From assembly GCA_017380995.1 (NCBI GenBank), contig JAFOCY010000065.1, positions 1-12,894 on the forward strand: a stretch of DNA of 12,894 nt, read 5' to 3'. The notes below the pieces were generated by a model. It saw only the letters and a list, made by a program, of their open reading frames with translations, ran no database searches and was not told the origin of the DNA. The position numbers were made by a program, and so were the translations under genes. Numbering within the stretch: position 1 is the stretch's first letter; each line of letters begins with the position of its first letter. Source of the stretch: Oscillibacter sp. (GTDB taxonomy: Bacteria > Bacillota > Clostridia > Oscillospirales > Oscillospiraceae). Positions 6,582-12,894 of the stretch are shown piece by piece.

Positions 6582-8834
6582 ATGCGGGAAGAACAATATG
6601 AGATCAGCGGAATGCACTGTGCTGCCTGCAGCGCCTCGGTAGAACGTGTGACCCGCCGCCTTGAGGGCGTGGAGCGCAGCGATGTGAACCTGACAACAGG
6701 CATCATGACCATCTGCTACGATGAAGCGAAAGTCACACCGGAGCAGATTATCAAAAAAGTGGAAAAAGCCGGTTTTGGCGCGGCTCTGCGCCAAAAGGAG
6801 GAGGAAAAGCAGGAAGCGAGTGCAGAGCAGACAGACGCGGAAGAATCCGCCCTGAAACGCAAGAAAACGGAACTCATCGTCTCCGGCATCTTCTCGGCGG
6901 TGCTGCTGTATGTGTCCATGGGCCAGATGCTGCCCTTTGGCCTCCCCTCTCTGCCGGTGCCGGAATTTGTGGATATGCACGCGCATGGCGTGAATTTTGC
7001 CATTTTGCAGCTGCTTTTGGCCATCCCGGTGCTCTACTGTGGACGGAACTTTTTCATTGGAGGCTTCAAGGCCCTTTTCCACGGAAATCCCAATATGGAT
7101 TCCCTGGTAGCCATCGGTTCGGCCTGTTCTTTTGCCTACAGCGTGGTGATGACCTTCCTCATCGACTACGATGTCCATTACGTCCATAACCTCTACTACG
7201 AGTCCGCCGCCGTGGTTTTGACGCTGGTATCCCTCGGCAAGTTTATGGAAAGCCGCAATATGCAAAAAACCAAGGGTGCCATTACCGCCCTGATGCGCCT
7301 CTCACCCGATACCGCCATTCTGGCCCTCAGCGGCCATGAGGTTCCCACCAAGGCGCTGAAAGTGGGCGACCTGGTGCTGGTAAAGCCCGGCGAGCGGGTA
7401 CCGGTAGACGGCATCGTTACCGAGGGTGAGAGCAGTGTCAACGAGGCTATGCTCACCGGTGAGAGCATGCCGGTGGAAAAGCATCCCGGCAGCGAGGTCA
7501 TCGGCGGCAGCGTGAACCAAAACGGCGTACTGACGGTGAAAGTCTCTCGCACCGGTGAGGATACCACCCTCTCCCGCATCATCCGATTCGTAGAGGACGC
7601 TCAGGGCAAAAAGGCCCCCATCGCCCGTGTTGCGGACAAGGTGGCCGGTATTTTTGTCCCCGTGGTCATGACCATCGCCGCCCTGGCGGCTGTCCCCTGG
7701 GCTATCGCAGGTCAGCCTCTTTCTTTTGTGCTCCGGGTATTCACCTCTGTGCTGGTCATTGCCTGCCCCTGCGCCCTGGGTCTTGCCACGCCCACTGCCA
7801 TTATGGTGGGCACCGGCCTTGGCGCAAAGCATGGTATCCTGATCCGCTCCGGTGAAATCCTGGAGATCACCCACAGCGTGGATACCGTGGTGCTGGATAA
7901 AACCGGAACCGTCACAGAGGGCAAGCCTGCCGTCACCAAGCTCACAGCCATCGGCTGCAAAGAGGAAGACCTTCTTCGCACGGCAGCCGCCGTGGAAGCA
8001 GTCTCCGCTCATCCCCTGGCCGAATCCATCTGCGCCTACGCCAAGGAAAAGGGCCTGGAGAACCTTCCCAAGCCCGAGACGTTTGAAAACCTTTCCGGCC
8101 GGGGCCTAAAAGCCACTGTGGAAGGCCAGACCGTTCTTGCAGGCAACCACCGTTTGCTGGAGGAACAGGGCGTAGATGCTACCCCCCTGGTCTCCCAGGC
8201 AGATGCCCTGGCCGCCCAGGGCCAGACCCCCATGTATTTTGCCAGAAACGGGGTGCTGCTGGGTCTGATCAGCGTTGCAGATCCCGTGAAGGAAACAAGC
8301 CTTACAGCCATTGAGAAGATAAAGAAATCCGGCATCCACACGGTCCTTCTCACGGGAGACAGCCGTGCTGCCGCGGAGCACATTGGTTCCCTTGTGGGCG
8401 TAGACGAAGTCATCGCCGAGGTCCTGCCCGAGGAGAAGGCCGGTGTTGTCCAAAAGCTCCAAAGTGAGGGCCGCAAGGTCATGATGGTAGGTGACGGCAT
8501 CAACGACGCCCCCGCCCTCACCGCCGCAACAGTGGGATGCGCCATCGGCAGCGGCAGCGACATCGCCATTGAATCCGCGGACATCGTTCTCATGCGGGAC
8601 GATTTGATGGACGTACAGCGCTCCCTGCGTCTCTCCGGCCTCACCCTGCGCCACATCAAGCAGAACCTGTTCTGGGCCTTTTGCTACAACACCATCGGCA
8701 TCCCCATCGCCGCCGGCGCGCTGTATCTTTTTGGCGGTCCCCTGCTCTCTCCCATGTTTGCCGGCGCGGCTATGTCCTTAAGCTCCGTGTGCGTGGTGGG
8801 CAATGCCCTGCGGCTGGGCCGAGCCAAGCTTTAA
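6582..8834 (+). CDS. copA: Copper-exporting P1B-type ATPase
   Basis: A 750-residue membrane pump that uses ATP to push monovalent copper out of the cytoplasm. One N-terminal heavy-metal domain carries GMHCAAC (Cys13, Cys16), followed by a Glu/Lys-rich linker and a set of hydrophobic membrane segments (from about residue 95, and near the C-terminus). Core motifs are TGES in the actuator domain, the CPC ion-site motif (Cys395-Pro-Cys397), DKTGT with the phosphorylated Asp439, SAHPLAE in the nucleotide-binding domain and GDGINDAP (637-644). The C-terminal membrane region has the CYNTIGIPIAAG and MSLSSVCVVGNALRL signatures of copper pumps. The ATG at 6582 has GGAGG six bases upstream. The longer frame back to 6516 would run through the promoter and was rejected. 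csoR follows 12 bases later. Confidence 0.97.
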   Translation: MREEQYEISGMHCAACSASVERVTRRLEGVERSDVNLTTGIMTICYDEAKVTPEQIIKKVEKAGFGAALRQKEEEKQEASAEQTDAEESALKRKKTELIVSGIFSAVLLYVSMGQMLPFGLPSLPVPEFVDMHAHGVNFAILQLLLAIPVLYCGRNFFIGGFKALFHGNPNMDSLVAIGSACSFAYSVVMTFLIDYDVHYVHNLYYESAAVVLTLVSLGKFMESRNMQKTKGAITALMRLSPDTAILALSGHEVPTKALKVGDLVLVKPGERVPVDGIVTEGESSVNEAMLTGESMPVEKHPGSEVIGGSVNQNGVLTVKVSRTGEDTTLSRIIRFVEDAQGKKAPIARVADKVAGIFVPVVMTIAALAAVPWAIAGQPLSFVLRVFTSVLVIACPCALGLATPTAIMVGTGLGAKHGILIRSGEILEITHSVDTVVLDKTGTVTEGKPAVTKLTAIGCKEEDLLRTAAAVEAVSAHPLAESICAYAKEKGLENLPKPETFENLSGRGLKATVEGQTVLAGNHRLLEEQGVDATPLVSQADALAAQGQTPMYFARNGVLLGLISVADPVKETSLTAIEKIKKSGIHTVLLTGDSRAAAEHIGSLVGVDEVIAEVLPEEKAGVVQKLQSEGRKVMMVGDGINDAPALTAATVGCAIGSGSDIAIESADIVLMRDDLMDVQRSLRLSGLTLRHIKQNLFWAFCYNTIGIPIAAGALYLFGGPLLSPMFAGAAMSLSSVCVVGNALRLGRAKL

Positions 8835-8846
8835 GGAGGACACACT

Positions 8847-9146
8847 ATGACCAAAGAAATAGACTGCTGCCGCCACAAGCACCGGGATGAAGCGGAATAT
8901 GATGCTCTGATCCGCAGGCTCAACCGCATTGAAGGTCAGGTCCGGGGCGTGAAAGGTATGGTGGAAAAAGAAGCCTACTGCACCGATATCCTCACCCAGG
9001 TCTCTGCCATCCAGTCGGCACTCAATGCCTTTTCCCGGGAATTGCTGGCCAATCACATCCGCACCTGCGTGGTGGCGGATATTCAAAACGGGCAGACGGA
9101 GGTCGTGGACGACCTTCTGAATACCATACAAAAACTGATGAAATAA
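8847..9146 (+). CDS. csoR: Copper-sensing transcriptional repressor CsoR
   Basis: A 99-residue all-helical DUF156-family repressor. Its copper-binding triad is present: Cys45 (in AYCTDIL), His70 and Cys74 (in NHIRTCV), which correspond to the Cys-His-Cys ligands of known CsoR proteins. The DNA-binding face RRLNRIEGQVRGVKGMVE (23-40) is well conserved. An N-terminal extension DCCRHKH (6-12) adds further possible metal ligands, which is uncommon. Copper binding would release it from the operator at 6523-6539, switching on the operon it belongs to. Its AAGGAGG overlaps the copA stop and it is 14 bases from the next gene, showing a tight transcriptional unit. Confidence 0.96.
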   Translation: MTKEIDCCRHKHRDEAEYDALIRRLNRIEGQVRGVKGMVEKEAYCTDILTQVSAIQSALNAFSRELLANHIRTCVVADIQNGQTEVVDDLLNTIQKLMK

Positions 9147-9160
9147 CGGAGGAGATCACT

Positions 9161-9355
9161 ATGTTTACCATTTCTGTTCCTGACATGATGTGCGAAAACT
9201 GCGTCAAGCGCATTACCAACGCGCTGAACGAGGCCGAGCTGAAGTTCGGTGTGGAGCTTGCCACTAAGACTGTCACCATTGATGGCTGCCAGCACTGCCT
9301 GAAGACCGCTATGGAGGAGCTGGAAGACCTGGGCTTTACTCCCGAAATTCAGTAA
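9161..9355 (+). CDS. copZ: CopZ-like heavy-metal-associated protein
   Basis: A 64-residue single-domain metal chaperone. It has a ferredoxin-like HMA pattern with the metal site MMCENC (Cys11, Cys14) in the first loop, and ends EELEDLGFTPEI like other HMA domains. It probably hands copper(I) to CopA. A second pair, CQHC (Cys43, Cys46), lies where usual CopZ proteins have no cysteines, so it may bind additional metal or dimerise. Start ATG follows GGAGG and is 14 bases after csoR; the gene ends the operon before a strong terminator. The copper role is inferred from operon and fold. Confidence 0.9.
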   Translation: MFTISVPDMMCENCVKRITNALNEAELKFGVELATKTVTIDGCQHCLKTAMEELEDLGFTPEIQ

Positions 9356-9363
9356 AAATAAGG

Positions 9364-9399
9364 ATCGCCTCTGGCCGCGTGGTCAGAGGCGATTTTTTT
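9364..9399 (+). terminator. Terminator of the copper operon
   Basis: A stem of 10 perfect pairs (9364-9373 with 9384-9393, ATCGCCTCTG), extended by three more pairs including one G-U, has a four-base loop and is followed by TTTTTT (9394-9399). It begins eight bases after the copZ stop. Confidence 0.92.
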
Positions 9400-9459
9400 G
9401 TTTATTTGTCGCTTTTTCGCACACACTACCTTCGAATTCAAAAAAGGGGCGGAGCGGAA

Positions 9460-10161
9460 ATGAAAAAAAAGGCACTGGCATTCGCGCTGTGTGTCCTGCT
9501 ATTGACAGGCTGCAGCGGACCTGCCGTGGAAACGGACGGTACGGCCATGCTGTCCGAGGAGGTCAAATACGTGGCCTTGACTTTTGACGACGGTCCTCAC
9601 GAAGATACAACGGCGGCTCTGCTGGATGGACTGAAGGAGCGGGGTGCCGCGGCCACCTTTTTCCTGATTGGAACGGAGATCGCCGGAAAAGAAGATCTGG
9701 TGGCCCGTATGGGCGCCGAAGGGCATCAGGTAGGAAACCACACCTGGAGCCATCTGCGTCTGGAAACAGCCCCGCCGGAAACGGTGGTATATGAGATCCA
9801 GCGCACCGACGAGGCCATCGGCGCCATTCTGGGCGGCAGCGGCTACTGGCTGCGGACCCCTTATGGTCTTTTGCCTCAGAGTGGAGAAACGCTTCTCTCC
9901 GTACCATTGGTGAAATGGTCCGTGGACCCCAGGGACTGGGAAAGCCGAAACAAGGAAAAGATCGTCAGCGCAGTGATGGCGGACATTCGGCCTGGGAGCA
10001 TCATCCTCCTCCACGATATTTACCAGCCCTCCGTGGAGGCAGCACTGGAGATCGTGGACCGGCTGCAGGCGAAGGGATACTGGTTTGTAACGGTGGAAGA
10101 GCTTTTACGCCTTTACGGCATCGCTCCCCAACCTGGAGTGATGTACAGAAGCGGAAAATAA
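9460..10161 (+). CDS. Polysaccharide deacetylase family lipoprotein
   Basis: A 233-residue protein with a lipoprotein signal (MKKKALAFALCVLLLTGC, lipid-modified Cys18) and a NodB-type deacetylase domain (about residues 36-215), so it acts outside the cytoplasm on an acetylated sugar polymer, probably peptidoglycan. All five family motifs are visible: TFDDGP (41-46, Asp43/44), NHTWSH (93-98, metal-binding His94 and His98), RTPYG (132-136), DPRDW (156-160) and LLHD (183-186, His185). The ATG at 9460 has GGAG five bases upstream and begins the signal peptide; an upstream extension is in frame but would destroy the lipoprotein start. No operon partners; the substrate cannot be read from the sequence. 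Confidence 0.93.
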   Translation: MKKKALAFALCVLLLTGCSGPAVETDGTAMLSEEVKYVALTFDDGPHEDTTAALLDGLKERGAAATFFLIGTEIAGKEDLVARMGAEGHQVGNHTWSHLRLETAPPETVVYEIQRTDEAIGAILGGSGYWLRTPYGLLPQSGETLLSVPLVKWSVDPRDWESRNKEKIVSAVMADIRPGSIILLHDIYQPSVEAALEIVDRLQAKGYWFVTVEELLRLYGIAPQPGVMYRSGK

Positions 10162-10192
10162 AAAAGAGACTGCTTAACGCAGTCTCTTTTTT
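10160..10192. terminator. Bidirectional terminator between the deacetylase and secG
   Basis: A perfect 14-bp stem (10160-10173 with 10179-10192) has a TTAAC loop, with a run of A on the left foot and of T on the right, and serves both convergent genes. The left foot overlaps the deacetylase stop codon. Confidence 0.92.
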
Positions 10193-10201
10193 ATTTCTGT
10201 C

Positions 10202-10432
10202 TTAGCCGATGATCAGCAGAACCAGGGTCAGGATCAGGAAGGCAGCACCCAGCCACTTGGTGGCACGGGCCAGCTTGGCATCCAGAGTTCTGGCCTTGTT
10301 CTTGGCCAGGAAGGAATCAGCAACGCCGCCGATGGCACCGGAGAGGCCAGCGCTCTTGCCGGACTGGAACATAACGGCACCGATGATAGCCAGACCGCAC
10401 AGAAGCTGCAGAACAGTGATGAACGTAACCAT
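10202..10432 (-). CDS. secG: Preprotein translocase subunit SecG
   Basis: A 76-residue inner-membrane protein of the SecYEG channel, which exports proteins. It has two predicted membrane helices (about 2-21 and 57-75) separated by a cytoplasmic loop with the family signature GLSGAIGG (about 29-36) and a basic stretch (KNKARTLDAKLARATK). The frame extends to a TTG at 10447, but that codon overlaps the GGAGG ribosome binding site. The ATG at 10432 is eight bases after GGAGG and gives MVTFITVLQ, so I chose it. The gene is alone here, without the often adjacent rnr or smpB, and has its own promoter. Confidence 0.94.
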   Translation of the reverse strand: MVTFITVLQLLCGLAIIGAVMFQSGKSAGLSGAIGGVADSFLAKNKARTLDAKLARATKWLGAAFLILTLVLLIIG

Positions 10433-10487
10433 GTGGAAAACCTCCAAAATTCACTCATAGTCATGAGATTTCATTTTACAGACTCAT

Positions 10488-10517
10488 ATATTAACATAGT
10501 TCTTTCTCCTTTTCAAG
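10488..10517 (-). promoter_or_regulatory. Promoter of secG
   Basis: On the minus strand a TTGAAA -35 (10517-10512), 18-base spacer and TAATAT -10 (10493-10488) lie about 55 bases upstream of the secG ATG. Confidence 0.6.
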
Positions 10518-10549
10518 AGGAAGTTCAGAAAAATTCCGGAAGAAAAATA

Positions 10550-10563
10550 GAACAAATGTTTGC
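10550..10563 (+). promoter_or_regulatory. SOS (Cheo/DinR) box upstream of lexA
   Basis: AGAACAAATGTTGC matches 12 of 14 positions of the Gram-positive LexA consensus CGAACRNRYGTTYC. It overlaps the -35 of the lexA promoter, so LexA would repress its own gene. A weaker imperfect copy (CAACATATGGTA, 10573-10584) overlaps the -10. The identification rests on sequence and position. Confidence 0.72.
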
Positions 10564-10588
10564 ATTTTGAAACAACATATGGTATAGT
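10560..10588 (+). promoter_or_regulatory. Promoter of lexA
   Basis: A TTGCAT -35 (10560-10565) and a TATAGT -10 (10583-10588) with a 17-base spacer lead to the ATG at 10630. Confidence 0.72.
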
Positions 10589-10629
10589 ACTTGTGTAAAC
10601 TCTCAAATTACGAGAAACTGGAGGTACCT

Positions 10630-11220
10630 ATGGCTGATCTTTCTCCTATGCAGCAGCGTATCTACGAATATATTGCCCGGTGTATCCGGGAGCAGGGCTA
10701 TCCCCCCTCCGTACGGGAGATCGGAGAGGCCGTGGGGCTGAAATCTCCTTCTACCGTGCATTTTCATTTAAAACATCTGGAGGAACTGGGCGTGATCGTC
10801 AAAGGCAGCGGCAAGGGCCGGGCCATCACCCTGGCAGAAACCCCCATCCCCGAAGACCAGGTCCCCATTGTAGGCAACGTGGCTGCCGGCAACCCCATTC
10901 TTGCTGAGGAATGCATTGAGGACTATTTGACCTTCGACACCGGCGGCCGCCAAAATGAATATTTTGCCCTTCGTGTCCGGGGCGAATCCATGCTGAACGC
11001 CGGTATCCTCCCCGGAGACCTGGTGGTGGTGCACCGCCAGATGGACGCCCGCAACGGCGAGATCGTGGTAGCCATGATCGATGATGAGGCCACTGTAAAA
11101 CGCCTCTCCCGCCGGGGCGGCCAAACCTGGCTCCTTCCGGAAAACGATGCCTACTCCCCCATCGACGGCACCTATGCCCAGATCCTGGGAAAAGTGGCCG
11201 CTGTTGTCCGCCGGTATTAA
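10630..11220 (+). CDS. lexA: LexA repressor
   Basis: LexA represses DNA-damage genes and cuts itself when RecA is activated by single-stranded DNA. Length is 196 residues. The N-terminal winged HTH (about 1-65) shows GYPPSVREIGEAVGLKSPST, HFHLKHLEELG and the wing GKGRAI. The C-terminal S24 peptidase domain has the self-cleavage bond Ala86-Gly87 (VAAGNP), nucleophile Ser120 (GESML) and Lys157 (EATVKRL). GGAGG precedes the ATG at 10630. The longer frame to 10591 was rejected, because it would begin inside the leader near the transcription start. Divergent from secG with about 200 bases between. Autorepression is supported by the SOS box over its -35. Confidence 0.97.
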   Translation: MADLSPMQQRIYEYIARCIREQGYPPSVREIGEAVGLKSPSTVHFHLKHLEELGVIVKGSGKGRAITLAETPIPEDQVPIVGNVAAGNPILAEECIEDYLTFDTGGRQNEYFALRVRGESMLNAGILPGDLVVVHRQMDARNGEIVVAMIDDEATVKRLSRRGGQTWLLPENDAYSPIDGTYAQILGKVAAVVRRY

Positions 11221-11634
11221 AGGGCAACTTGCACAAAAATCCGGGACGTGCCCTTCAGAAATGGCTTTTTTTGGAAGTTTCCAGAAAATTTCCCCCTCTT
11301 TTTTTGTTAATTCCCGCATCATTTTGCATATCCCCCATTTCAATTATGCAAGGAAACTCCAATCAGCATCTACGCGTTTTCCTGCATTTTCTCTGGGTGA
11401 TTCTGCGTAAGGGGCCCTATTTCTGTTCATTTCCGTCGAAAACTTAGGGAACATTCTCCATCTGTATCCTTTTTTCTTTCCTTTTTCCATGCCCCTGTTG
11501 AAGCGCTGTTTTAGACTCTGTTTTTGCCCTCTTTTTTGCATGATATCCTGCAAGTTTTCTTTTTCGTCGATTCATTATGAAATTTTTTCGTCAAGTCATG
11601 CAGAAGAGAATTCCACGATTTTCAAATTTACCCC
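11221..11634. other. AT-rich non-coding stretch before the gdhA promoter
   Basis: I see no convincing gene in these 414 bases: the short open frames lack ribosome binding sites and family motifs, and T-runs dominate the plus strand. It holds a weak lexA-terminator candidate (7-bp arms 11220-11226 and 11249-11255, long loop, then a T-run at 11266-11272). Two copies of TTTTTCGTC (11560-11568, 11584-11592) flank the short palindrome TTCATTATGAA (11571-11581). They may be regulatory for gdhA, but this is speculative. Confidence 0.5.
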
Positions 11635-11663
11635 TTGTTTCTTTTGTTTGTTTATGCTATGCT
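11635..11663 (+). promoter_or_regulatory. Promoter of gdhA (extended -10)
   Basis: TTGTTT (11635-11640) and TATGCT (11658-11663) have a 17-base spacer that ends in TGC, an extended -10 element. The leader before the ATG would be about 60 bases. The strong AGGAGG at 11715-11720 ends nine bases before the start. Confidence 0.58.
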
Positions 11664-11729
11664 GACAGTAGCTAAACCCCTGTTCCTAAGTTCATTTTAC
11701 CCAAATTATATTTTAGGAGGAAATGTCCA

Positions 11730-12894
11730 ATGAACAAGTACATTGAGCGCGTTCTGGCCGAGACCAAGGCTAAGAATGCTACCGAGCCTGAGTTCCTGCA
11801 GACCGTCGAAGAGGTCCTGAGCTCCCTGGCCCCTGTCATCGATGCTCATCCCGAGTATGAGAAGGCCGCCCTGCTGGAGCGCATGGTCGAGCCCGAGCGC
11901 GTCGTTGAGTTCCGCGTTACCTGGGAGGACGACAACCACAACTTCCACGTCAACCGTGGCTACCGTGTGCAGTATAACGCTGCCCTGGGCCCCTACAAGG
12001 GTGGTCTGCGTTTCCAGCCCAACGTCAACCTGTCCATGATCAAGTTCCTGGGCTTCGAGCAGGTCTTTAAGGATGCCATGACCGGTCTGCCCATCGGCGG
12101 TGCCAAGGGCGGCGCTGACTTCGATCCCGCAGGCAAGTCCGACCTCGAAGTCATGCGTTTCTGCCAGGCTTACATGACCGAGCTGTATCGTCACATCGGC
12201 CAGGACATCGACTGCCCCGCTGGTGACATGGGCGTCGGCGGCCGCGAGGTTGGCTATCTGTACGGTCAGTATCGCCGCATCATGGGCAACGCCGAGTTCG
12301 GCGCTATGTCCGGTAAGGCTGTCTGCACCGGCGGTTCCATCCTGCGTCCCGAGGCTACCGGTTACGGCGCTGTCTACTATCTGGTCGAGGCTCTGAAGCA
12401 CGACGGCGAGTCCATCGAGGGCAAGCGCATTGCTATGTCCGGCTACGGCAACGTTGGCTGGGGCATCATGAAGAAGGCTGCCGAGCTGGGTGCCAAGGTC
12501 ACCTACTTCGCTGGTCCCGACGGCTACATCCACGATCCCGAGGGTGTCACCACCGAGGAGAAGCTGAACTACATCCTGGAGATGCGTGCTAAGGATCCCA
12601 TGCACTGCGCTTCCTATGCTGAGAAGTTCGGCTGCGAGTTCGTTGCTGGCGAGAAGTGCTGGGGCGTCAAGGACGTCGATATCTACATGCCCGCCGCTAC
12701 CCAGAACGACGTCAACATGGATTGGGCCAAGAAGATCGCCGAGTCCGGTGTGAAGTACTACATCGAGGTCGCCAACATGCCCACCACCAACGACGCTCTG
12801 GAGTTCCTGCGTGAGCAGAAGCACATTGTCGTCGCTCCCTCCAAGGCTGTCAACGCCGGCGGTGTTTCCGTTTCCGAGCTGGAGATGGCTCAGA
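11730..12894 (+). CDS. gdhA: Glutamate dehydrogenase, hexameric type, probably NAD-dependent (3' end outside window)
   Basis: This enzyme interconverts glutamate with 2-oxoglutarate and ammonia. 388 residues are visible of the usual 445-450, so the gene runs off the right edge. Catalytic residues are in place: Lys90 (PYKGGLRF), Lys114, Lys126 (PIGGAKGG) and Asp166 (PAGDMGVGG), each one position after the mature C. symbiosum NAD-GDH numbers I know. The Rossmann SGYGNVGWG and the following FAGPDGYIHDPEGVTTEE also resemble that enzyme, not E. coli-type NADP GDH, so NAD use, as in glutamate fermentation, is likely. One oddity is MPAATQND, where the C. symbiosum enzyme has MPCATQND. Codon use is extreme (AAG lysine, no TTA, CTA or TCA across most of the gene), as expected for a highly expressed protein. 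The start follows AGGAGG. Confidence 0.96.
   Translation, partial: MNKYIERVLAETKAKNATEPEFLQTVEEVLSSLAPVIDAHPEYEKAALLERMVEPERVVEFRVTWEDDNHNFHVNRGYRVQYNAALGPYKGGLRFQPNVNLSMIKFLGFEQVFKDAMTGLPIGGAKGGADFDPAGKSDLEVMRFCQAYMTELYRHIGQDIDCPAGDMGVGGREVGYLYGQYRRIMGNAEFGAMSGKAVCTGGSILRPEATGYGAVYYLVEALKHDGESIEGKRIAMSGYGNVGWGIMKKAAELGAKVTYFAGPDGYIHDPEGVTTEEKLNYILEMRAKDPMHCASYAEKFGCEFVAGEKCWGVKDVDIYMPAATQNDVNMDWAKKIAESGVKYYIEVANMPTTNDALEFLREQKHIVVAPSKAVNAGGVSVSELEMAQ

Noticed and set aside
7302..8012. Long minus-strand open frames inside copA
   Set aside because: They are shadows of the well-conserved P-type ATPase, without domains or translation signals.
11229..11553. Small open frames in the lexA-gdhA gap (72 aa plus strand, 69 aa minus strand)
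   Set aside because: No ribosome binding site, no recognisable motif and low-complexity composition driven by T-runs.
11706..12824. A 372-residue open frame on the minus strand across gdhA
   Set aside because: It is codon-aligned with gdhA, and its openness only reflects that the gene avoids TTA, CTA and TCA codons; it has no recognisable domain and no ribosome binding site that I could see.

Overview
The window looks like chromosomal DNA from an anaerobic, moderately GC-rich Firmicute. Oscillospiraceae-type gut Clostridia (Flavonifractor/Lawsonibacter-like) are my best guess. The reasons are the oxygen-sensitive class III ribonucleotide reductase, strong AGGAGG ribosome binding sites, an ECF sigma with a DUF4179-type anti-sigma, a CsoR-controlled copper operon, and a glutamate dehydrogenase very like the NAD-dependent Clostridium symbiosum enzyme. 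I saw no tRNA, rRNA, CRISPR array, phage gene or insertion sequence. Genes are tightly packed, and convergent pairs share compact bidirectional hairpin terminators.

Left part (1-3574): the C-terminal end of anaerobic ribonucleotide reductase nrdD, then nrdG (its radical-SAM activase) with its own promoter, and an XRE-type regulator apparently co-transcribed with nrdG. A convergent Rrf2/IscR-like regulator follows. It is divergent from a malic enzyme gene. The short region between them holds a 24-bp palindrome and a second TAGGAATT half-site that overlap the two promoters, so the regulator probably controls itself and perhaps the malic enzyme.

Middle part (3572-9399): on the minus strand, an ECF-like sigma factor overlaps a DUF4179-type anti-sigma (TTG start), and upstream of them lies dpaL, a PLP-dependent diaminopropionate ammonia-lyase with its own promoter and terminator. 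Divergent from dpaL is a complete copper-efflux operon: copA (P1B-ATPase), csoR (copper-sensing repressor) and a small CopZ-like metallochaperone. Its promoter carries a GC-rich CsoR-type palindrome between -35 and -10, so the repressor encoded in the operon most likely controls the operon.

Right part (9460-12894): a lipoprotein polysaccharide deacetylase convergent with secG, then lexA, divergent from secG, with a DinR/Cheo-type SOS box overlapping its -35. About 510 bp of AT-rich DNA follows, which holds the promoter of a highly codon-biased glutamate dehydrogenase gene that runs off the right edge.

Nothing here forces the conclusion of a wholly new system. The observations most worth checking are the Rrf2 operator arrangement, the unusual four-cysteine CopZ-like protein and the lipobox-like motif in the anti-sigma membrane segment.
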